Positions 42,524-42,527 of a stretch of DNA of 42,527 nucleotides are shown here, piece by piece (position 1 is the stretch's first letter; each line of letters starts with the position of its first letter). Below the pieces are notes generated by a model. It saw only the letters and a list, made by a program, of their open reading frames with translations, had not been told where the DNA came from and ran no database searches. The DNA lies in contig NZNM01000163.1 of assembly GCA_002694885.1 (NCBI GenBank), forward strand, positions 7,254 to 49,780, in the 5' to 3' direction. This stretch comes from Opitutaceae bacterium. GTDB lineage: Bacteria > Verrucomicrobiota > Verrucomicrobiia > Opitutales > Opitutaceae. The position numbers and the translations under genes are program-made.

Positions 42524-42527
42524 ACGT

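Overview
The window looks like a chromosomal segment of a free-living member of the Verrucomicrobiota, probably an Opitutia/Puniceicoccales-type bacterium. The basis is the mixture of a lysine-rich HU protein with a central insertion, sulfatase and exported sugar-enzyme genes, a Wzc/FemAB exopolysaccharide locus, moderate GC and dense palindromic intergenic repeats. The taxon is an inference from gene style; no rRNA is present to confirm it.

Region 1 (about 1-13.3 kb) is an exopolysaccharide/surface-glycan locus, mostly on the minus strand. Reading leftward it holds a short initiating sugar transferase, a Gfo/Idh 3-dehydrogenase, an N-acetyltransferase, a DegT-type aminotransferase, a FemAB/GNAT-like protein whose usual start codon is missing, a Wzc-like chain-length protein with a decayed kinase site, a PIN/Phd toxin-antitoxin pair, a polysaccharide deacetylase carrying a repeat-derived in-frame insertion, and the N-terminal half of a second, long initiating sugar transferase cut by the window edge. 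A UDP-GlcNAc 6-dehydrogenase lies divergently at 12.05 kb. Dehydrogenase, 3-dehydrogenase, aminotransferase and acetyltransferase together fit synthesis of UDP-2,3-diacetamido-2,3-dideoxy-glucuronic acid (the WbpA-B-E-D pathway). The WbpI epimerase is not in the window.

Region 2 (13.3-15.1 kb) is accessory: an IS3-type remnant, a second Phd/VapC pair with a clear palindromic operator, and an NTF2-like lipoprotein. Region 3 (15.3-23.8 kb) is a polysaccharide/sugar-acid catabolic neighbourhood: a type I sulfatase, an Nramp-superfamily transporter lacking the classical metal motifs, a Tat-exported mannonate-dehydratase-like TIM barrel, a Sec-exported RraA-like protein, a secreted serine beta-lactamase/esterase-fold protein and a TauD-type dioxygenase. 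Its intergenic gaps hold REP-like palindromes, many preceded by GTAG.

Region 4 (24-27.3 kb) has a secreted FN3 protein, an FRG-domain protein and ssrA (tmRNA, minus strand). The last 26 bp around the tmRNA 3' end are duplicated exactly about 0.76 kb away, the signature of integration into ssrA; the interval holds one small four-helix membrane protein and no integrase.

Region 5 (27.4-42.5 kb) is mainly housekeeping: MscS channel, malate dehydrogenase, DAHP synthase with a terminator-like hairpin in its 5' leader (probable attenuator), YgfZ, HU, galactokinase, prepilin peptidase, shikimate dehydrogenase, SirB1-like protein, a CheY-like regulator, a VTT/DedA-like membrane protein, XseA, an ACT-domain protein and two tandem glycine-zipper lipoproteins ending in a strong terminator.
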